Shown here piece by piece: positions 4,259-5,300 of a stretch of 5,300 nt of DNA (the first letter of the stretch is position 1; each line of letters opens with the position of its first letter). The stretch lies in the NCBI GenBank assembly GCA_017938785.1, contig JAGBAU010000235.1:1-5300 (forward strand). The letters run 5' to 3'. Below the pieces are notes generated by a model. The model was not told the DNA's origin. It did no database searches and worked only from the letters and a program-made list of their open reading frames with translations. The stretch is from Clostridia bacterium. Its GTDB lineage: Bacteria > Bacillota_A > Clostridia > Christensenellales > Aristaeellaceae. The position numbers and the translations under genes are program-made.

Positions 4259-5300
4259 ATGAAGAAAAAGATGACCTTTGCACTTTGCTTCTGCAACCGC
4301 GGCTTTATGCCCGGCGAACTGATCTACGGCGCACGCGAGGACATGGTCAAGGCCGTCACCGACGCAGGCTATGACTACATCATGATGGATGCAGAGCTCA
4401 CCCGCTACGGCGGCGTTGAAACCCGCGCCGAGGGCAAGCTGTACGCTGAGTGGCTGAAAAAGCATCAGGGCCAGTATGACGGCGTGATCTTCTCCATGCC
4501 CATCTTCGCCGATGAAAACGGCGCCATCACTGCCCTGCAGGATGCAGGCGTTCCGATCCTGATGCAGGCCTACCCGGACGAGATCGGCAAGATGGACTTC
4601 GCCCATCGCCGTGACGCATACTGCGGCAAGTTCTCCGTTACCGACGTATTCACCCAGTACCAGGTGCCCTTCACCGTTTTGAAGCCCCACGTTGTGCATC
4701 CCCTGAGCCCCAAGTTCCAGGAGAACCTCAAGGACTTCGCCGCCATCTGCCGCGTTGTCAACGGCATGAAGCGCTTCAACCTGGGCTGCATCGGCGCCCG
4801 CACCACCGCTTTCAAGACCGTGCGCTTTGACGAAATCGCCATGCAGAAGCACGGCATCAACGTAGAATCCTTCGACCTGAGTGAGCTCATGAACATGGTC
4901 GCCGAGCTCAAGGACGACGACGCCAAGGTTCTGGCCAAGATCGAGCGCCTGGAAAACTACACCGATTTTTCCAAGGTTCCCCAGAGCAATAAGGTGACCC
5001 TGGCCAAGATCAGCTGCGTCATCGACTGGTACATCGAGGAGTACAGCCTGGACGCCCTGGCCCTGCGCTGCTGGAACGAAATGGAAACCTACCTGCGCGT
5101 ATGCCCCTGCGTGCTGCTCTCTGAGCTGAATGACCGCGGTATCGCGGCTTCCTGCGAAATCGATATGTGCTCCGCCATCACCATGCGCGCCATGTCCCTG
5201 GCCAGCGAAGGCCCCTGCGCCGTGCTCGACTGGAACAACAACTACGGCGATGAAGAAGACAAGGTTGTGCTCTTCCACTGCGGCCCCGTGGCCCAGAGCC
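4259..5300 (+). CDS. L-fucose/L-arabinose isomerase family protein (C-terminally cut by window)
   Basis: The frame is open from the ATG at 4259 to the right edge, giving 347 residues; relatives run to roughly 450, so about 100 residues are probably missing. The family comprises metal-dependent aldose-ketose isomerases. The N-terminal part is a Rossmann-like domain. G-A-R-T-T-A-F-K-T-V-R (179-189) and F-D-L-S-E (205-209) are typical of the family. The metal-site region is present: Glu300 in S-C-E-I-D, Asp324 in L-D-W-N-N-N-Y and His340 in F-H-C-G, corresponding in order to the Glu, Asp and His ligands of FucI. C-W-N-E-M (271-275) and the P-C before helix entry (283-284) also match relatives. 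GAGGAG at 4244-4249, 9 nt before the ATG, sets the start. It lies 28 nt after the reductase gene and is probably cotranscribed. The protein is rich in cysteine (13 in 347). Substrate is unknown; many relatives are not true fucose or arabinose isomerases. Confidence 0.9.
   Translation, partial: MKKKMTFALCFCNRGFMPGELIYGAREDMVKAVTDAGYDYIMMDAELTRYGGVETRAEGKLYAEWLKKHQGQYDGVIFSMPIFADENGAITALQDAGVPILMQAYPDEIGKMDFAHRRDAYCGKFSVTDVFTQYQVPFTVLKPHVVHPLSPKFQENLKDFAAICRVVNGMKRFNLGCIGARTTAFKTVRFDEIAMQKHGINVESFDLSELMNMVAELKDDDAKVLAKIERLENYTDFSKVPQSNKVTLAKISCVIDWYIEEYSLDALALRCWNEMETYLRVCPCVLLSELNDRGIAASCEIDMCSAITMRAMSLASEGPCAVLDWNNNYGDEEDKVVLFHCGPVAQS

Noticed and set aside
3214..5278. Two long minus-strand open frames (3214-4296 and 4232-5278) opposite the reductase and isomerase genes
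   Set aside because: The plus-strand frames encode clear enzyme families with catalytic residues; the antisense translations are biased shadows without family features.

Overview
The window looks like a chromosomal segment from a spore-forming, anaerobic-type Firmicute, probably class Clostridia. Supporting signs are strong AGGAGG-type ribosome binding sites, consensus sigma-A promoters, a SpoIIE-like membrane protein, a DUF378 protein, tRNA-Glu and tRNA-Gln genes with encoded CCA, and short genes bounded by perfect-stem terminators. The organism call is inference from gene content and style; no rRNA or other marker gene is present.

Layout, left to right. (1) 1-422, minus: the N-terminal 140 residues of a polytopic membrane protein resembling the SpoIIE membrane domain, running off the left edge. 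(2) 423-578: divergent intergenic region with a hairpin capped by a GAAA loop ahead of the next gene. (3) 579-803, plus: a 74-residue DUF378 membrane protein, closed by a terminator. (4) 1012-2310, plus: an HtrA/DegP-type serine protease with a sigma-A promoter (TTGACT-17-TATAAT), an intact catalytic triad and an Asn/Tyr/Gly-rich insertion inside its PDZ domain, closed by a strong terminator. (5) 2385-2643, minus: a complete small tRNA operon, promoter TTGACA-17-TATAAT, tRNA-Gln(CTG), 3 nt, tRNA-Glu(CTC), terminator. (6) 2809-3039, plus: a 76-residue HPr-fold protein that lacks the phosphorylatable His but keeps the regulatory-Ser position, with its own promoter region and terminator. (7) 3229-5300+, plus: an apparent two-gene sugar operon, an aldo/keto reductase followed after 28 nt by an L-fucose/L-arabinose isomerase family protein cut by the right edge.

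The units look independently transcribed: each of the three central plus-strand genes has its own terminator, and the tRNA operon converges on htrA with terminators from both sides lying between them. Functional links are limited. The last two genes probably act on the same carbohydrate substrate. HtrA serves envelope protein quality control, and the HPr-like protein may be a regulatory, non-phosphotransfer relative. I see no defence system, mobile element or CRISPR. The most interesting items are the His-less HPr-like protein and the HtrA PDZ insertion; neither amounts to a demonstrated new system.
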